Positions 32,245 through 41,525 of a stretch of DNA of 64,000 nucleotides are shown here, piece by piece (position 1 is the first letter of the stretch; the number at the start of each line of letters is the position of its first letter). A program made the translations under genes and the position numbers. The stretch spans positions 35,532 to 99,531 of the forward strand of contig JAYFOQ010000028.1 of NCBI GenBank assembly GCA_034932485.1, in the 5' to 3' direction. This stretch comes from Gordonibacter sp034932485 (GTDB taxonomy: Bacteria > Actinomycetota > Coriobacteriia > Coriobacteriales > Eggerthellaceae). Under the pieces are notes generated by a model that ran no database searches, was not told where the DNA came from, and saw nothing but the letters and a program-made list of their open reading frames with translations.

Positions 32245-34460
32245 TACAGATCACCCCTTCCAGGATAGACTTTGACAAGAGAAGATCGCATGGGTGTCGC
32301 TCCGTAACCAGGCTCGGCGGGGGTTGAAGGAATCAGTACGTTTCCATTTGCCTTATCCCAGCCGTATCCAGGAAGTCCCAATTCCTTGCATTCATCACGC
32401 CAACCCGGTCGAGGAACACCAATTGCGCCTTCTTTAATCTCGCGCGTAACATACGCCTTAGAGATCATGTGACCCACGCGAGATTCGACGGTCATCCATT
32501 CACCGTCGGAAATACCATATTTACGCGCATCATTGGGATGAATCATCACAAACGGATCAGGATACATCTTGCGTTGAGCCGGAGTGTTGGTCCAAGCAGA
32601 GTGGAAGAAAGAGTAAATACGAATCCCTGTAACTACGATGAGGGGATATTCCTCCGCCAATTCAGGAGTGGAAATCGGCGACTCGGCAGGCTCTTCGAAG
32701 TCGGGAAGCGGGTCGTAACCGAATGCAGCAAGTGATTCACACCAAAACTCAATGCGACCGGAAGGTGTCGCAACACCGGGAGATCCATCGGGACGCAACA
32801 TACCCTTTTCGTATTTCTTTTCAACCAGTTCGCCCTGCTGTCCACCGGGTTCGGTGGAGCGTCGAATCTCAGACTGGAATTCATCCCACGTCATATCGAA
32901 ACCATAGAACTCTTTCATGCGCCACAGCACCATCTCCTGAACATTGCTCCACCACCAATTATCAGGGTCAATACGCTTGCCCCATTCGAGGAAGAACTCC
33001 CAGTCACACCAGCATTCACCCGGCGCATCAACCGCCTTGTCAAAGGTGAAGAGGAAGTTACCATCGAGTTCTTCGTCATAAGAATAACGCTCCGACCAGT
33101 CAGATGAAGGCAGAACCATATCTGCAATCTTGGCTGTGGGTGACATATAAAAGTCTTTTACGCACACAAAATCAAGATTGGGTGAAGTCATAGCTTCATA
33201 CGTGAGATTTGTGTTCTCATAACAAAGCAACGGGTCGTTCGCAATAGCGATATAGGCTTTCACTGGACGTGGCTCGCCGGTAATGATTGCGTTAAATACC
33301 GCATGAGGGTCGTTTGAACGACCAAACGATTTGTAGAGCGGGTGTTCTTCCCCACCGAACGTGAATAAATCAGCACGACCTGGGTCTTTCCGAGAATCCC
33401 ACAAGGTAATCTTGTCATCAAGCATAACGGAGAATGATAATGGAACAGGAATACCACCCTTCACGTCAAGATGCCCCAGCATACCCTGTAAGCACGCGAT
33501 AGCACGGCCATTTTGGATAGCATTGGTATGCATACATCCTGGCCCTAGGCCAATGTTCATACCAACGGGACCCCAGGTGCCCATATATTCTGCAGCAAGA
33601 CGAATGTCATCCGCATTAACCTGACAAATCTCAGCAGCTCGTTCGGGCGTCCAATCTCGGACACGTTCAGCGAGTTCATCAAAACCATACGTCCACTTTT
33701 CAATGAACTCAGGGTCATACCATTTATTCTCGATAATTTCATGCATGAATGCCAACGCAAGCGCCGCATCGGTGCCAGGACGAGGCTGTAAAGCAACATC
33801 TGCATGCTTGGCCATATCATGAAACCTCACATCAATGACAACAAGCTTCGCGGTACCTGCTGCTTGATTTCGGAATATCTCCTTACACCACGCCGTTTCC
33901 ATAGCAGGATTTTGACCCCAAAGAACAGCGCAACTAGAATTGCGCATATCGCCTGCAGCAGAGCTAAACACTCCCAAAGTAAAGGCATTGGGAAGAATAT
34001 GGGGCATAAGGCACACATGAGTCGGAACGAGAGACCAGCCCTCAAGACCTAACGAGGAATTCAGGCGACAATGCCAATGATTGGCCACACGACCGGTACC
34101 CTGACCAGTAATAATAGCCTCCGGTCCATACTCATCTTTAATGCGCAAACATTCATCAGCAATAATGTCGAGCGCTTCGTCCCAACTAATACGCTCAAAT
34201 TCACTCTTACCACGATTCTCAGGATTGCGCTCCCCCTTAGGGTCCCAGTCTACGCGCTTCATCGGGTATAACAACCGTCCGTCGAGATTGTTGTGGATTT
34301 CACGCTCAGACATCCCCGAGCCACAAATAACGCCCTTCGACTTAATATTGTCAGGATCGCCCTCAATTTTCACGATCTGGTTGTCTTCATCCGAATAGAC
34401 AAGAACGCCACAACGCGAATGGCAGGTCGTGCACATAGTGCGTGTTTTCTTCAACACCAT
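32244..34460 (-). CDS. Molybdopterin oxidoreductase catalytic subunit (DMSO-reductase family)
   Basis: A 738-residue catalytic subunit. The N-terminal [4Fe-4S] motif is CTTCHSRCGVLV with a fourth Cys in GVICGSG; the pterin-binding domains follow, with ITGQGTGRVANHWHC, a THVCLMPHILPN segment whose Cys is the best candidate Mo/W ligand (inference), and LWGQNPAMETAWC; the dinucleotide-binding barrel closes the chain with PLIVVTGIRIYSFFHSAW and HPNDARKYGISDGEWM. No Tat signal, so it should act in the cytoplasm. ATG 34460 follows AAAGGAG; upstream extension is non-coding. Related Eggerthellaceae enzymes dehydroxylate catechols and reduce other aromatics, but the substrate here is not determinable. 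Confidence 0.92.
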   Translation of the reverse strand: MVLKKTRTMCTTCHSRCGVLVYSDEDNQIVKIEGDPDNIKSKGVICGSGMSEREIHNNLDGRLLYPMKRVDWDPKGERNPENRGKSEFERISWDEALDIIADECLRIKDEYGPEAIITGQGTGRVANHWHCRLNSSLGLEGWSLVPTHVCLMPHILPNAFTLGVFSSAAGDMRNSSCAVLWGQNPAMETAWCKEIFRNQAAGTAKLVVIDVRFHDMAKHADVALQPRPGTDAALALAFMHEIIENKWYDPEFIEKWTYGFDELAERVRDWTPERAAEICQVNADDIRLAAEYMGTWGPVGMNIGLGPGCMHTNAIQNGRAIACLQGMLGHLDVKGGIPVPLSFSVMLDDKITLWDSRKDPGRADLFTFGGEEHPLYKSFGRSNDPHAVFNAIITGEPRPVKAYIAIANDPLLCYENTNLTYEAMTSPNLDFVCVKDFYMSPTAKIADMVLPSSDWSERYSYDEELDGNFLFTFDKAVDAPGECWCDWEFFLEWGKRIDPDNWWWSNVQEMVLWRMKEFYGFDMTWDEFQSEIRRSTEPGGQQGELVEKKYEKGMLRPDGSPGVATPSGRIEFWCESLAAFGYDPLPDFEEPAESPISTPELAEEYPLIVVTGIRIYSFFHSAWTNTPAQRKMYPDPFVMIHPNDARKYGISDGEWMTVESRVGHMISKAYVTREIKEGAIGVPRPGWRDECKELGLPGYGWDKANGNVLIPSTPAEPGYGATPMRSSLVKVYPGRGDL

Positions 34461-34502
34461 TAGTACTCCTTTCCTCCCTTTGTTTTTGCACACACGTCGC
34501 CT

Positions 34503-34517
34503 CAAGCAACTTGCTTG
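34503..34517. promoter_or_regulatory. 15-bp palindrome upstream of the molybdoenzyme gene
   Basis: CAAGCAA-C-TTGCTTG is a perfect 7+1+7 palindrome, 43 bases ahead of the start codon. Its place fits an operator that controls the reductase gene separately from the transporter gene upstream. Confidence 0.4.
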
Positions 34518-34612
34518 CAGCAATTCCCCCACACACAGAACTCGTATCTCAATCCTGCAAACTACCCACCAAAAGTTCATGACCCCCTGGTGGACTAACT
34601 GAGGATCAAAGC

Positions 34613-34644
34613 CCCTCCTACGCACTGCGCAAAGCACAGGAGGG
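34613..34644 (-). terminator. Hairpin downstream of the OFA transporter
   Basis: CCCTCCT (34613-34619) pairs with AGGAGGG (34638-34644), with a few T residues following on the minus strand. It could end or reduce transcription from the transporter gene at 34688 before the reductase gene. Confidence 0.4.
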
Positions 34645-34687
34645 ACAGAAACACCGAATAGTGACTACGTTTTAGAGCCTTGTGAAC

Positions 34688-35968
34688 CTAGCTTTCGCTC
34701 ACCCGGAGTTGACTCTCGTTCTTTTTGCTCCCTTTGTTTCTCATAGGGCTGGTTGCAACTGCTACCAGCATGAAGCCCATCGTTACAAGAGCAGCGACAG
34801 CAAGCACAACGAAAGCGTTAAAATATCCCAGCATACTGATAACAATCGAAAGACCAAACAAAACGGTAACCGCACCAGCATAATAGCCAGCCATGCCAGC
34901 AGAATTGATACCCGTGTAATCTTTCATGCCATATAAATCAGGAACAAAAAGCCCCGGAATCATCGTCGCGTACGAGATAAAGGCACAGAATATGATGCCC
35001 ATCACCGCAAGTGGGAACATCTGCGTCTGACTCCAAACAAGCAGGCAAACAATGCCGACAGCAAAACCGAGATAGATCACTATGCTCATTGCCTTTGCGC
35101 CGATTTTTTTCAGAATGAAACCCGACGCAAGCTTAAGGAATGCGGAAGCAAACGTATAAATACTAAGCATTGCCGCCGCAGTAGTCGCAGCCATTCCAAA
35201 CGAGGCGTAATAGACACTTGCATATGATGTTATTCCGGATGCACACCAGGCAACAAGAAACATCGCGATAAGAAAACAGTAGACAGATGCACTTTTTTTC
35301 AAAGTCTCTGCAAATGTAAACCCGGGGAGTTCAGGTGTGCCCTGATTCCCGGCAGTAACATCATCTGATTTCTCTGCTTTCGCAACAATTTTATGACGAG
35401 GAGTTTTTCCAATAAGTACAAGATTGCAAAAAACGCCAACTACCACGATACCGACAGCATAGATAGTAAAAAGCTGTGGATAGGGCATAATATTCAGCAA
35501 TACCGAAGTAATGGCCATCCAAGTGGCAATAAACAATGCTGCCAGCCCACCTACCACACCAAACGCTTTTTGCGTATTTTCTTTAAAAAAGACAGCGACA
35601 ACACCACCTGCCGCGGCATAAGTTGCAAACGCAAGCACAATACCATTCAGGGCATTCGCAATAATCCAGATTACAAACGACGTTGCCGTTCCTACCATAT
35701 ACATGGTGAGCGCACTACAAATCGTACCGATAAGCATGCACCATTTTGGGGTTATGATATCGATAATCTTGATACCTATCGCACTCACGGCAAATGACAG
35801 GATCGTTGCAATGGTCGGTCCAATCATGAAGGTAGTAAGGCTGACCTGCATGCCTTCAAGCAAAAATGGGACTATTGCGTTCATCACTGATGTACCACCC
35901 GAAGCAGTCGCCAGAATAAGGGTCACCCCAACCGCTACGGAAATCTTTTTTCCTTTGCTATAGTTCAT
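34688..35968 (-). CDS. MFS transporter
   Basis: A 426-residue carrier with twelve hydrophobic segments; a charged central loop at about 200-220 separates the two halves. NAIVPFLLEGMQVSLTTFMIGPTIAT near the start and ASGFILKKIGAKAM in the second half are MFS-type loop signatures. It is a different carrier from the one at 30449, with little obvious similarity in the loops. Start ATG has AAGGAGATG upstream. Being the first gene after the divergent LysR promoter region, it is the likeliest direct target of that regulator. Confidence 0.82.
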   Translation of the reverse strand: MNYSKGKKISVAVGVTLILATASGGTSVMNAIVPFLLEGMQVSLTTFMIGPTIATILSFAVSAIGIKIIDIITPKWCMLIGTICSALTMYMVGTATSFVIWIIANALNGIVLAFATYAAAGGVVAVFFKENTQKAFGVVGGLAALFIATWMAITSVLLNIMPYPQLFTIYAVGIVVVGVFCNLVLIGKTPRHKIVAKAEKSDDVTAGNQGTPELPGFTFAETLKKSASVYCFLIAMFLVAWCASGITSYASVYYASFGMAATTAAAMLSIYTFASAFLKLASGFILKKIGAKAMSIVIYLGFAVGIVCLLVWSQTQMFPLAVMGIIFCAFISYATMIPGLFVPDLYGMKDYTGINSAGMAGYYAGAVTVLFGLSIVISMLGYFNAFVVLAVAALVTMGFMLVAVATSPMRNKGSKKNESQLRVSES

Positions 35969-36373
35969 GATGATTCATCTCCTTTCTTCAGCTACCCCTA
36001 ACCAATAAGGCTCTTCGAATTCAAGTCGAGGCGCTCACGGAGCAAAAAACGATTGCATACGCTGTTCTGCAGCTTTCAAAACTACCGTCCTCCTTCTTTA
36101 ACCGACCGACATTCCCCTTTACGCTTCCCCGCGCTCATCAACAAACAGCGAGAGCGGGCAACCAAAAGCAACCGCTTGAGCAAAAGCTTGCCCCAAACAC
36201 AAACGTCCCATGGGTAAAATGGCGCAAAAAACTAGCCCCCCTCTACTGGCTCATTTCACTTGGGCGAAAAGATCTTGTGTTTTGATTCACCACCAGAACA
36301 AACTTGAGAATCTTTCGATCAACCGATGCAATTATTGTACGAACAACAACCGAAACAATCCAACAGGGTTCGC

Positions 36374-36388
36374 TTCAATTAGATTGAA
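36374..36388. promoter_or_regulatory. Palindrome TTCAAT-N3-ATTGAA
   Basis: Perfect 6-bp arms around TAG. It has the T-N11-A form of LysR sites and lies on the transporter side of the AT-rich block. Confidence 0.4.
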
Positions 36389-36458
36389 ACAAAAGGTTAC
36401 TTAATGTATCGGTTCTCTCGCTTACTTCAAAACGACTTTAAATATGAGAATATGCAGA

Positions 36459-36475
36459 TGAAATATCATATTTCA
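36459..36475. promoter_or_regulatory. 17-bp palindrome TGAAATAT-C-ATATTTCA
   Basis: Perfect 8-bp arms around one base; the core is GAAA-N7-TTTC, shared with the site at 36581. Strongest LysR operator candidate of the region. Confidence 0.5.
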
Positions 36476-36533
36476 TGAGTAGCAATAATTTTCAAACAAC
36501 TTTTAGTCTCGTTTGCAATCAACTTAATGGGGT

Positions 36534-36545
36534 TTGAAATTTCAA
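36534..36545. promoter_or_regulatory. Palindrome TTGAAATTTCAA
   Basis: Perfect 12-bp palindrome about 80 bases upstream of the LysR start. It has the same GAAA/TTTC halves as its neighbours without a spacer. Confidence 0.35.
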
Positions 36546-36580
36546 CCATACTCAGTAAAATGAATTATGCTTGAATAATT

Positions 36581-36595
36581 GAAAGTAGTACTTTC
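36581..36595. promoter_or_regulatory. Palindrome GAAAGTA-G-TACTTTC
   Basis: Perfect 7-bp arms; GAAA-N7-TTTC core, 30 bases ahead of the LysR start codon, where binding would repress the regulator's own gene. Confidence 0.45.
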
Positions 36596-36625
36596 GAATT
36601 GCCATGACCGATCTGGGGGATAGTT

Positions 36626-37573
36626 ATGCGCATCGAAACTCTTGAGTATTTCTTGGAAATTGCCAACTGTCGATCTTTTTTACGAGCCTCAGACAACCTC
36701 TTTATTTCGCAACAAGGATTAAGCAAATCCATGCGTACGCTTGAGGGCGAACTCGGCGTTAGCCTCTTTCAAAAAAGTGGAAGAGGAATCGAACTTACCA
36801 AAGAAGGATCGATATTGAAGTCGTATGCTTTAGAGATCGTTCAGCAAAACGATAGATTACGTGAACATCTTTTTAAAATGCAAGTTAACTCTTCGGGGTC
36901 ACATGAAACCGTATCAGTGTATGCGACCTCGTATGTATGCAATGCAATCTATAACTTTCTCGATAGCGAATTAAGTGAGTGTGGCCTCGATAATTGCTCG
37001 ATTAGCGAATGCGAACTCAACGAAATAATTTCAGCTATCGAATGCGGCGACACCAGTTTTGGGCTCGTTAATATCTTGGAGGAAGATGTTAGTAAGCTCG
37101 CAGAGTTCCCGCATCTTAAATTTACCCCTTTTCTTTCAATGAAAATTACCGTTAGGGCTTCAAAAAACCTCGCCGAGCAATATGCCAATAGTGTGATTAC
37201 TCTCCAACAACTTTCGAAGCTTCCCCTAGCTTACTTCAATGAGCCCGTACTCAACAAGTTCGTCAAACGAGCCTTTGGTGAGTCTGGGCTAGAATGCCCT
37301 GCTCTCGTTTTACATAGCACCAATATTGAACGCATTTATTCCCTTGTGAAAAACTCCAAGGCGGTCACTTTCAGTGACACTTTTACTCAGTCAGCAAGAG
37401 AACACGATGATGCCGTGCTGCCACTCGAACTAGAACCATCGCAGTGGTTCTTTGTGGGGGTGCTCGAAAGCCCCTCTCTCGAGCACAACACCCATCAGCT
37501 TGCTTACGTTCAGCAGCTTCGCACACTAATTAGGTTTAAGCACCGCCATTATCTGAGTAAATATGCGCTTTAA
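36626..37573 (+). CDS. LysR-family transcriptional regulator
   Basis: A 315-residue regulator. Residues 1-60 are the winged helix-turn-helix (MRIETLEYFLEIANCRSFLRAS, QQGLSKSMRTLEGELGVSLFQKS); a linker helix follows to about 90, and the rest is a periplasmic-binding-like co-inducer domain. LysR proteins usually activate a divergent gene on binding a small molecule related to the pathway. The start ATG has GGGGGATAG upstream. Its divergent partner is the transporter at 34688 and, behind it, the molybdoenzyme row. Codon use is more AT-rich than in the housekeeping genes, consistent with an accessory module. Confidence 0.92.
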   Translation: MRIETLEYFLEIANCRSFLRASDNLFISQQGLSKSMRTLEGELGVSLFQKSGRGIELTKEGSILKSYALEIVQQNDRLREHLFKMQVNSSGSHETVSVYATSYVCNAIYNFLDSELSECGLDNCSISECELNEIISAIECGDTSFGLVNILEEDVSKLAEFPHLKFTPFLSMKITVRASKNLAEQYANSVITLQQLSKLPLAYFNEPVLNKFVKRAFGESGLECPALVLHSTNIERIYSLVKNSKAVTFSDTFTQSAREHDDAVLPLELEPSQWFFVGVLESPSLEHNTHQLAYVQQLRTLIRFKHRHYLSKYAL

Positions 37574-37609
37574 GAAACCCCCGCCAAGAGCACAATGAAT
37601 ACAACCCTC

Positions 37610-40600
37610 CTATTCCACGCTTTTAAGCGCTTCTACCATATTGATACGATCGAGACTGCGGTTGGTAATGAGGTTCACTATCAGGGCAAAAACAAACGAC
37701 AGGGCAGCAGCAAGTAAATAGCTGGTCCACTCGATATGTACGGCAAAATAAATAGAAGGCATATTTAACGCCACGGTAAGCAAGTTTCCCAACACATGCC
37801 CTAGGGGTAAGCCTAATAAAATACCAAAACCTGTAAGAATAAGTGTCTCACGGTTCACATAATGGTGCACTTCACCCTTTCTGAACCCTAGCACTTTAAT
37901 AGTGGCAAGCTCGCGCTCGCGCTCAGAGATGTTGGTGGTAGAAAGCGTAAATAGCACAACGAAGGCAAGAGCTGCCGCCATCGCAGTAATTAGATACACT
38001 ACCGAACTCACCAACGAGAACGACGATTTAAAGTTGTCGCGCAACTCCTGCGTACTCACGGAGGACAGCACGCCATCGCGTCGCGCCAGATTATCAGCAA
38101 ACGACACTTGATCATCGGTCGAAAGGTGCGCGAACAAACCATTAGGTTTATAGGTACCAAACAATCGTTCATAGGCATCCTGACCGAGGTACACCGCGTT
38201 ACCGAGGTAATTCTCCACAATGCGATCGACCGCAACCCCATGCTCTGCAAGCGAGGTATCTTTGAGTACCACTTCGTCGCCCTCCGAAAAGCCCAACACT
38301 TGTGCAGCATTACGCGTAACAAACATATCGTTGCTACCAAGCTCTACAAGTGTCCCGGAGGCATCTTCAAGCGTAATATAGCCGTTGAGCGAACCTTCTT
38401 TCGGCACCACCACAAGCTGCATACTCTCTTCGCCGCCATTGTATTTCACCGACACCGAATCAACGCGAGCCTCCTGCAAATCGGCCACTTCTCCGCCGCT
38501 TTGCAAATCGGCAATCACCTTATCGTAATCGTCGGGAGTGGTTACCGCCATAAGATCGTAGGCATACACATGGTTGTATTGTTGCGGCCCCAAATAGCTC
38601 ACCGAATCATTGATGGCAAATCCGCACACCAGAAGTGCCGTACAACCCATAATGCCCGCCACCGTCATAAAGAGACGCTTCTTATATCGAAACAAATTGC
38701 GCGCCGTAACTTTACTTAGGAAAGATAGCCGCCTCCACACTGGACCAATATGCTCAAGAAAGATACGCGAGCCCTTGCGCGGCGACTTCGGTCGCATCAG
38801 CGCAGCGGGTGTCTGCCGCAATTCTGCCCAACACGCAAACACGGTCGAGCCCACAATACCCACCGTGAACAGCGCGATGCCACCCAGCCCATAGAACCAA
38901 TCAAACTGGAGCACATAGTCGGGCAACACATACATCGTGGCAAAAATAGAAAACACGAATTCCGGTAGACCCACAAAACCAAGTATGTCACCAACAAGCC
39001 CACCAATCAAGCAGGCCGAGAGCGCGTAGATGACGTATTTCGACAGTATCTCACGGTTACGTAGCCCCAACGCCTTGTAGGTACCAATAAGCCCACGATC
39101 CTCTTCGACCATACGCGTAACCGTGGTCAAACTAATAAGAATAGCCACGATAAAAAATACGATAGGAAATGCTGTACCCACGGCTTCGATAGAGGAAGCA
39201 TCACTGTCGATACTGGCATAGCTACCCAAAGAAGTACGATCCTGTATATACCAGGTTGCACCTTCAATGGCATCGACTTCAGCCTGAGCATCAGCTATCT
39301 TTGCTTCGGTTTCAGTACGTTTCTGCAGGTAATCTTCACGCTGAGTATCAAGAGTGGCCTGTCCACTTTCAAGTTGGGCAAAACCTTCAGCTAGCTTGCT
39401 TTCGCCTGCGGCAATTTGCTGCTGAGCACTTTGTCGCTGAGAAGCCAACTGCGAGGCCCCCTCATCAAGCGTAGAACGTTGGTTTGCAAGTTCAACGCGA
39501 CCTGCATCTACCTGCTGCTGCGCAGCAGCAAGCTGCTCCTCTTGGGCAAGTAAGGCATCCCATTGCTGAGCAAACGCCTGTTTAGCCGCTTCCCACTGCG
39601 TATCAAGAGCAGCTATCTGCTCGGGCGGCGCTCCCGCCGCTATCAGCTGAGCCCGCTGATCTGCAAACTGCTGGTTCGTTTGGGCTTCGATGCTCTGTAG
39701 CTGAGCCTTTCCCTGCTCCAGTTGCACTCTTCCCTGAGTCACCTGAACCGAAGATTCTTCAAGTTGCTGCTCGCCAACTGAAAGCTGAGCATAGCCGTCG
39801 TCAATACGCTGCTGAGCAGCTGCCAGCTGGGCATCGGCAGAAGCTTGCTGAGCCTGCAACTCAGCGCGGCCACTAGCAAGGGTGTTGCGACTCTCGTCAA
39901 GGGTAGCTTGCGCTGCAGCTAACTGCGCCTCTGCTTCGGCAAAACCCTCCTGAGCAGCACGCGCAGCATCGCTCACCTTAGCCTGAGCCTCAGCCTTTAC
40001 GGACTCGGTGCGCAAATGCTGGCGCTCAGCCTTAATGCCCTCAATCTCATCTCTCGCCGAATGCACCAACTTTTCGTAACCGCTCGAATAGCACACGAGA
40101 TTATCAGCGCCCGACAACCACATATACACAGCGGTAAATACATCACTTTGCACCGCATCGCGTGAAACAAAGAAGGTGTAATCCGACGAAGTTGCCGAAC
40201 GAAATGCTGCCGGTCCATCAGGATTTGCAATGTTTGCCGGATCAACAACCACACCAGTTATGGTGTAGGCGCCCCCCTTAAATACTGCTTCACTTTGCCC
40301 ACCAGACAAGGCGTCAGCAGTCTTCTCATCATTGGCTATGTCCGCATCGAACTCCACCGTATCGCCAATGCTTTTTCCGGAGTCCTTCATGTATTTTTCA
40401 GTTACGGCAACCTCACCAGCGCGCCCAGGCAGATCACCTTGCGTCACATAGGGCTCGTTGATACCTTGTTCGCTCAGTGCCTTCACGTCAATACTTTGAC
40501 GCTTACCATCAACCTGAATATAGGCGGTTTCCCCATACGATCCTTCAGCCTTAGACACATCGTCCAAAGCATCCAAGGCCTCGACGTCTTCATGCGTAAG

Positions 40601-40816
40601 CCCTAAGGTCGATTGAACACTAACGTCAAAAAGACCCTGTTCATCGAAGAAAGAGTCGGCTGATGCACGCAGGTCGATACAAGCCACCTGCAACCCAGTC
40701 AGCATTGTCACACCTAATGCCGTGATAACCAGAATCGACAAGAATCGCTTGCGGCCGCGCGCGATGGCGCGCCAAATATCTTTACGGAAGGCGCGAGTCA
40801 AGATATCACCACTCAA
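37610..40816 (-). CDS. FtsX-type ABC permease with large extracytoplasmic coiled coil
   Basis: A 1068-residue permease. One membrane span near residues 26-46, a first extracytoplasmic domain, then a Gln/Ala/Glu-rich region of about 250 residues (roughly 265-520) built of repeats such as AQLAAAQ, EQQLEES and QQQVDAGRVELANQRS, which predicts a long coiled coil; then three spans with TTVTRMVEEDRGLIGTYKALGLR, a second outer domain, and three more spans ending NRSLDRINMVEALKSVE. This is the FtsX/MacB fold, which couples ATP hydrolysis to work outside the membrane rather than classical uptake. The likely start is a TTG at 40816 or 40801; the ATPase gene overlaps it. Confidence 0.85.
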   Translation of the reverse strand: MSGDILTRAFRKDIWRAIARGRKRFLSILVITALGVTMLTGLQVACIDLRASADSFFDEQGLFDVSVQSTLGLTHEDVEALDALDDVSKAEGSYGETAYIQVDGKRQSIDVKALSEQGINEPYVTQGDLPGRAGEVAVTEKYMKDSGKSIGDTVEFDADIANDEKTADALSGGQSEAVFKGGAYTITGVVVDPANIANPDGPAAFRSATSSDYTFFVSRDAVQSDVFTAVYMWLSGADNLVCYSSGYEKLVHSARDEIEGIKAERQHLRTESVKAEAQAKVSDAARAAQEGFAEAEAQLAAAQATLDESRNTLASGRAELQAQQASADAQLAAAQQRIDDGYAQLSVGEQQLEESSVQVTQGRVQLEQGKAQLQSIEAQTNQQFADQRAQLIAAGAPPEQIAALDTQWEAAKQAFAQQWDALLAQEEQLAAAQQQVDAGRVELANQRSTLDEGASQLASQRQSAQQQIAAGESKLAEGFAQLESGQATLDTQREDYLQKRTETEAKIADAQAEVDAIEGATWYIQDRTSLGSYASIDSDASSIEAVGTAFPIVFFIVAILISLTTVTRMVEEDRGLIGTYKALGLRNREILSKYVIYALSACLIGGLVGDILGFVGLPEFVFSIFATMYVLPDYVLQFDWFYGLGGIALFTVGIVGSTVFACWAELRQTPAALMRPKSPRKGSRIFLEHIGPVWRRLSFLSKVTARNLFRYKKRLFMTVAGIMGCTALLVCGFAINDSVSYLGPQQYNHVYAYDLMAVTTPDDYDKVIADLQSGGEVADLQEARVDSVSVKYNGGEESMQLVVVPKEGSLNGYITLEDASGTLVELGSNDMFVTRNAAQVLGFSEGDEVVLKDTSLAEHGVAVDRIVENYLGNAVYLGQDAYERLFGTYKPNGLFAHLSTDDQVSFADNLARRDGVLSSVSTQELRDNFKSSFSLVSSVVYLITAMAAALAFVVLFTLSTTNISERERELATIKVLGFRKGEVHHYVNRETLILTGFGILLGLPLGHVLGNLLTVALNMPSIYFAVHIEWTSYLLAAALSFVFALIVNLITNRSLDRINMVEALKSVE

Positions 40817-41507
40817 TCTGAGCTATCGATACAGGGCACTCGTTCACATCCATCTCAAAAACCCGCCCATTCTTGAACCGAATAAGACGATCAGCCATGG
40901 GTGCCAAGGCTGCATTGTGGGTAATAACAACAACCGTAATGCCACGCTCGCGACACGTATCCTGCAGAAGCTGCAGAATCTGCTTGCCCGTAGTGTAGTC
41001 AAGTGCACCCGTAGGCTCATCACATAAGAGAAGCTTCGGATTTTTAGCCAAGGCACGAGCAATGGCAACACGCTGCTGCTCACCCCCCGAGAGCTGTGCA
41101 GGAAAATTATCTGTACGATCAGCTAAACCTACTTGAGCAAGCGTCTCGGCAGCATCAAGGCTATCATTGCATATCTGCGCCGCCAGTTCCACGTTCTCCA
41201 ATGCCGTTAAATTAGGTACGAGGTTATAGAACTGAAACACAAAACCAATAGCGGAACGGCGATACTCCACCAACTCCGATTCACTCAAACCCGCCACATT
41301 GCGGCCATCCACCACAACCTCACCCGATGTAGCTGAGTCCATACCACCGAGAATATTCAACGCCGTAGTCTTACCTGCTCCCGATGCGCCCAAAATCACA
41401 GCAAGCTCGCCCTCCTCGACGCAAAACGATGCGCCATCAAGAGCCTTAATAGCAACGTCACCTTCGCCATACGACTTAATCACGTCGTTGAATTCGATAT
41501 ATGCCAT
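40806..41507 (-). CDS. ABC transporter ATPase (MacB/LolD type)
   Basis: A 233-residue ATPase: Walker A GASGAGKTTALN, Q-loop FQFYNLVPNL, signature LSGGEQQRVAIARAL, Walker B LLLCDEPTGALD and the H-loop VITHN. The subfamily is that of FtsE/LolD/MacB, which partner FtsX-type permeases such as the gene it overlaps. ATG at 41507 is preferred; a TTG six codons upstream is open. It is the first gene of the exporter operon, divergent from a TetR gene. Confidence 0.93.
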   Translation of the reverse strand: MAYIEFNDVIKSYGEGDVAIKALDGASFCVEEGELAVILGASGAGKTTALNILGGMDSATSGEVVVDGRNVAGLSESELVEYRRSAIGFVFQFYNLVPNLTALENVELAAQICNDSLDAAETLAQVGLADRTDNFPAQLSGGEQQRVAIARALAKNPKLLLCDEPTGALDYTTGKQILQLLQDTCRERGITVVVITHNAALAPMADRLIRFKNGRVFEMDVNECPVSIAQIEW

Positions 41508-41525
41508 AGCTTCGTTCACTCTCAA

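Larger units (their letters stand above)
35969..36625. other. 657-base divergent control region between the transporter and LysR genes
   Basis: No gene is seen. The part from about 36290 to 36625 is much richer in A+T than its surroundings and carries four perfect palindromes, two of which share GAAA-N7-TTTC. Such an arrangement fits several sites for the LysR protein and two promoters facing away from each other. The part next to the transporter has no palindrome I can point to. Confidence 0.6.
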
